Position numbers and translations under genes: made by a program
Notes under the pieces: generated by a model
Database searches by the model: none
What the model saw: the letters and a program-made list of their open reading frames with translations, nothing else
What the model was told of the DNA's origin: nothing
Origin: JBDIAG01 sp963835085
GTDB taxonomy: Bacteria > Actinomycetota > Actinomycetes > Actinomycetales > CAWJMD01
Assembly (NCBI GenBank): GCA_963835085.1
Contig: CAWIED010000001.1
Location: 310,001-374,000 of the forward strand
Reading direction: 5' to 3'
DNA: 64,000 nt
Part shown: positions 62,997 to 64,000 of the stretch, piece after piece
Position numbering within the stretch: the stretch's first letter is position 1
How the letters are laid out: the number at the start of each line of letters is the position of its first letter

Positions 62997-63057
62997 TTGG
63001 CGCGGGTCGGCACACGCTGGTTGGCCTGGGTGGGTGGTGCGGGAGCCTGCGGCTCGG

Positions 63058-64000
63058 CTACAGCTCGTCGATCAGGACGGTGGAGTTGCGGGCCTGGTCG
63101 TAGGTCAGCCGCCGCGGCGCAGGCAGATCGGCCGGCGTGCCAGGGACGAAGCCGTGCTGTACGAACCAGTGCGCGGTGCGGGTGGTGAGCGCGAACAGTC
63201 GGGTGAGGCCGTGCTCGCGGGCGGTAACCCGCGCACGACGCAGCAGGAAGGCCGCCAGGTCGCGGCTGCGGTAGTCGGGATGCACTGCGACACAGGCGAA
63301 CTCGGCGGCATCTTCGTCGGGATACTCCACCAGGGCGTTGCACGCGATGACGGTGCCGTCGCGCACCATCACGGTGAAGGTTTCGATGTCGAGCTCGAGC
63401 TGTTCCCGGCTGCGCGGCACCAGGATTCCGGCCTGTTCCAGGGGCCGGATCAGGTCGGCGATGCCACCGACGTCACGGATCGTGGCCGGCCGGATCGACT
63501 CGTAGTCGTCCTCCGCCGAGATCATCAGGCCACAGCCGTCGCGGGTGTAGAGCTCACGCAGCAGCGGGCTGGCCCCCTCGGTGCCGATCAGGTGGCTCCG
63601 GCGCACCCCGGCCCGGCAGGCGGCGACCGCGCCCCGCACGCAGTTGCGGTCTTCCACCGACAGCTGCCGGGTCTCGAGTTCGGCGGCCAGCAGCCGCTCT
63701 GCGGCCGAGAGCGAGAGCTGTCCTGCGTCGCCGGCCCCCGAGGCCAGCCGCCAGGAGCCGGGCTCGGACTCGATGACGAAGATCAGCTTGTCGGCGGCCA
63801 GCCCGGTGGCCACGGCCTCGGCCACATCGGCGTTGCGGAGGTTGAACGCCTCGCCCGTGGGGGAGTAGCCCACGGGGGAGATCAAGACGATCCGGTCGGT
63901 GCCCAGCGCATTGCGGATCTCGGCGATATCGACCCCGCGCACCACGCCGGTGAGCAGATGATCGACGCCGTCGCGCACGCCCACCGGCTGGGCGCTGACC
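63058..64000 (-). CDS. argA: Classical N-acetylglutamate synthase ArgA (partial, 5' end outside window)
   Basis: At least 313 residues of the C-terminal two thirds are present, open to the window edge. The amino-acid-kinase-like part has AQPVGVRDGVD and VLISPVGYSPTGEAFNLRNADVAE. The GNAT part has AACRAGVRRSHLIGTEG, IRPLEQAGILVPRSREQLE and CVAVHPDYRSRDLAAFLLR, then LTTRTAHWFVQHGFVP. This matches E. coli-type ArgA over its full visible length. It acetylates glutamate, the first step of arginine synthesis. The typical actinobacterial solution is a short S-NAGS or ArgJ, so this architecture stands out. Confidence 0.92.
   Translation of the reverse strand, partial: VSAQPVGVRDGVDHLLTGVVRGVDIAEIRNALGTDRIVLISPVGYSPTGEAFNLRNADVAEAVATGLAADKLIFVIESEPGSWRLASGAGDAGQLSLSAAERLLAAELETRQLSVEDRNCVRGAVAACRAGVRRSHLIGTEGASPLLRELYTRDGCGLMISAEDDYESIRPATIRDVGGIADLIRPLEQAGILVPRSREQLELDIETFTVMVRDGTVIACNALVEYPDEDAAEFACVAVHPDYRSRDLAAFLLRRARVTAREHGLTRLFALTTRTAHWFVQHGFVPGTPADLPAPRRLTYDQARNSTVLIDEL

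Noticed and set aside
1..64000. Insertion sequences, integrases, tRNA and rRNA genes
   Set aside because: I looked for transposase/integrase motifs and cloverleaf-like tRNA patterns and saw none I could support.

Overview
The window is high-GC DNA with GTG/TTG starts, dense 4-base start/stop overlaps and a gene order (dxr / site-2 protease / ispG / GNAT ... proS ... rimP-nusA-ylxR-infB-rbfA-truB-ribF ... rpsO-pnp-M16 protease ... dapB) typical of Actinomycetota. I cannot place it below phylum. Two enzymes have an architecture best known from gammaproteobacteria: a single-chain PurL with fused glutaminase (1525-5454) and a classical kinase-like plus GNAT ArgA cut by the right edge (63058-64000).

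Layout. 1-9.3 kb: gabT and purL (minus), then the isoprenoid/intramembrane-protease operon dxr-rip-ispG (plus) and a DUF4081 GNAT gene. 10.3-19.9 kb is an accessory island. It holds a frameshifted antitoxin/PIN-toxin pair with a 7-bp tandem repeat, a decayed Rhs/YD-repeat gene whose tip is a phospholipase A2-like domain followed by an AT-richer membrane-anchored gene (candidate immunity protein), a UbiA / type III PKS / methyltransferase / flavoprotein cluster (candidate phenolic or prenylated lipid pathway), a broken small membrane gene, and two minisatellites (73 bp and about 60 bp units). 19.9-25.3 kb: proS, a permease/universal stress protein pair, and a ferritin-like lipoprotein. 25.6-33.8 kb: the translation block rimP to ribF. 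34.2-43.9 kb: ppdK, an iron-box-controlled DUF2470 gene, rpsD, rpsO, pnp, an M16 protease and an M50 protease. 44.4-48.2 kb: an FMN riboswitch and ribD-ribE-ribBA-ribH. 48.5-56.2 kb: an accessory set (TetR and FAD oxidoreductase, TSUP transporter, VOC protein and ECF41-like sigma factor, Imm51-like protein, cupin/SnoaL/TPR trio). 56.4-64 kb: dapB, aminotransferase, azlCD, GNAT, HAD phosphatase, a repeat-built 40-codon ORF, a zinc-ribbon protein, a PLP decarboxylase and argA.

The most novel-looking signal is a dispersed intergenic palindromic element of 89-90 bp. Two near-identical copies lie at 44059 and 53225 in opposite orientation. A third diverged copy at 61370 keeps the same central motif at the same offset and shows compensatory changes in the stem. 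The second signal is the decayed Rhs-phospholipase A2 polymorphic toxin, with an Arg where the catalytic His is expected. The third is the type III PKS/UbiA cluster.
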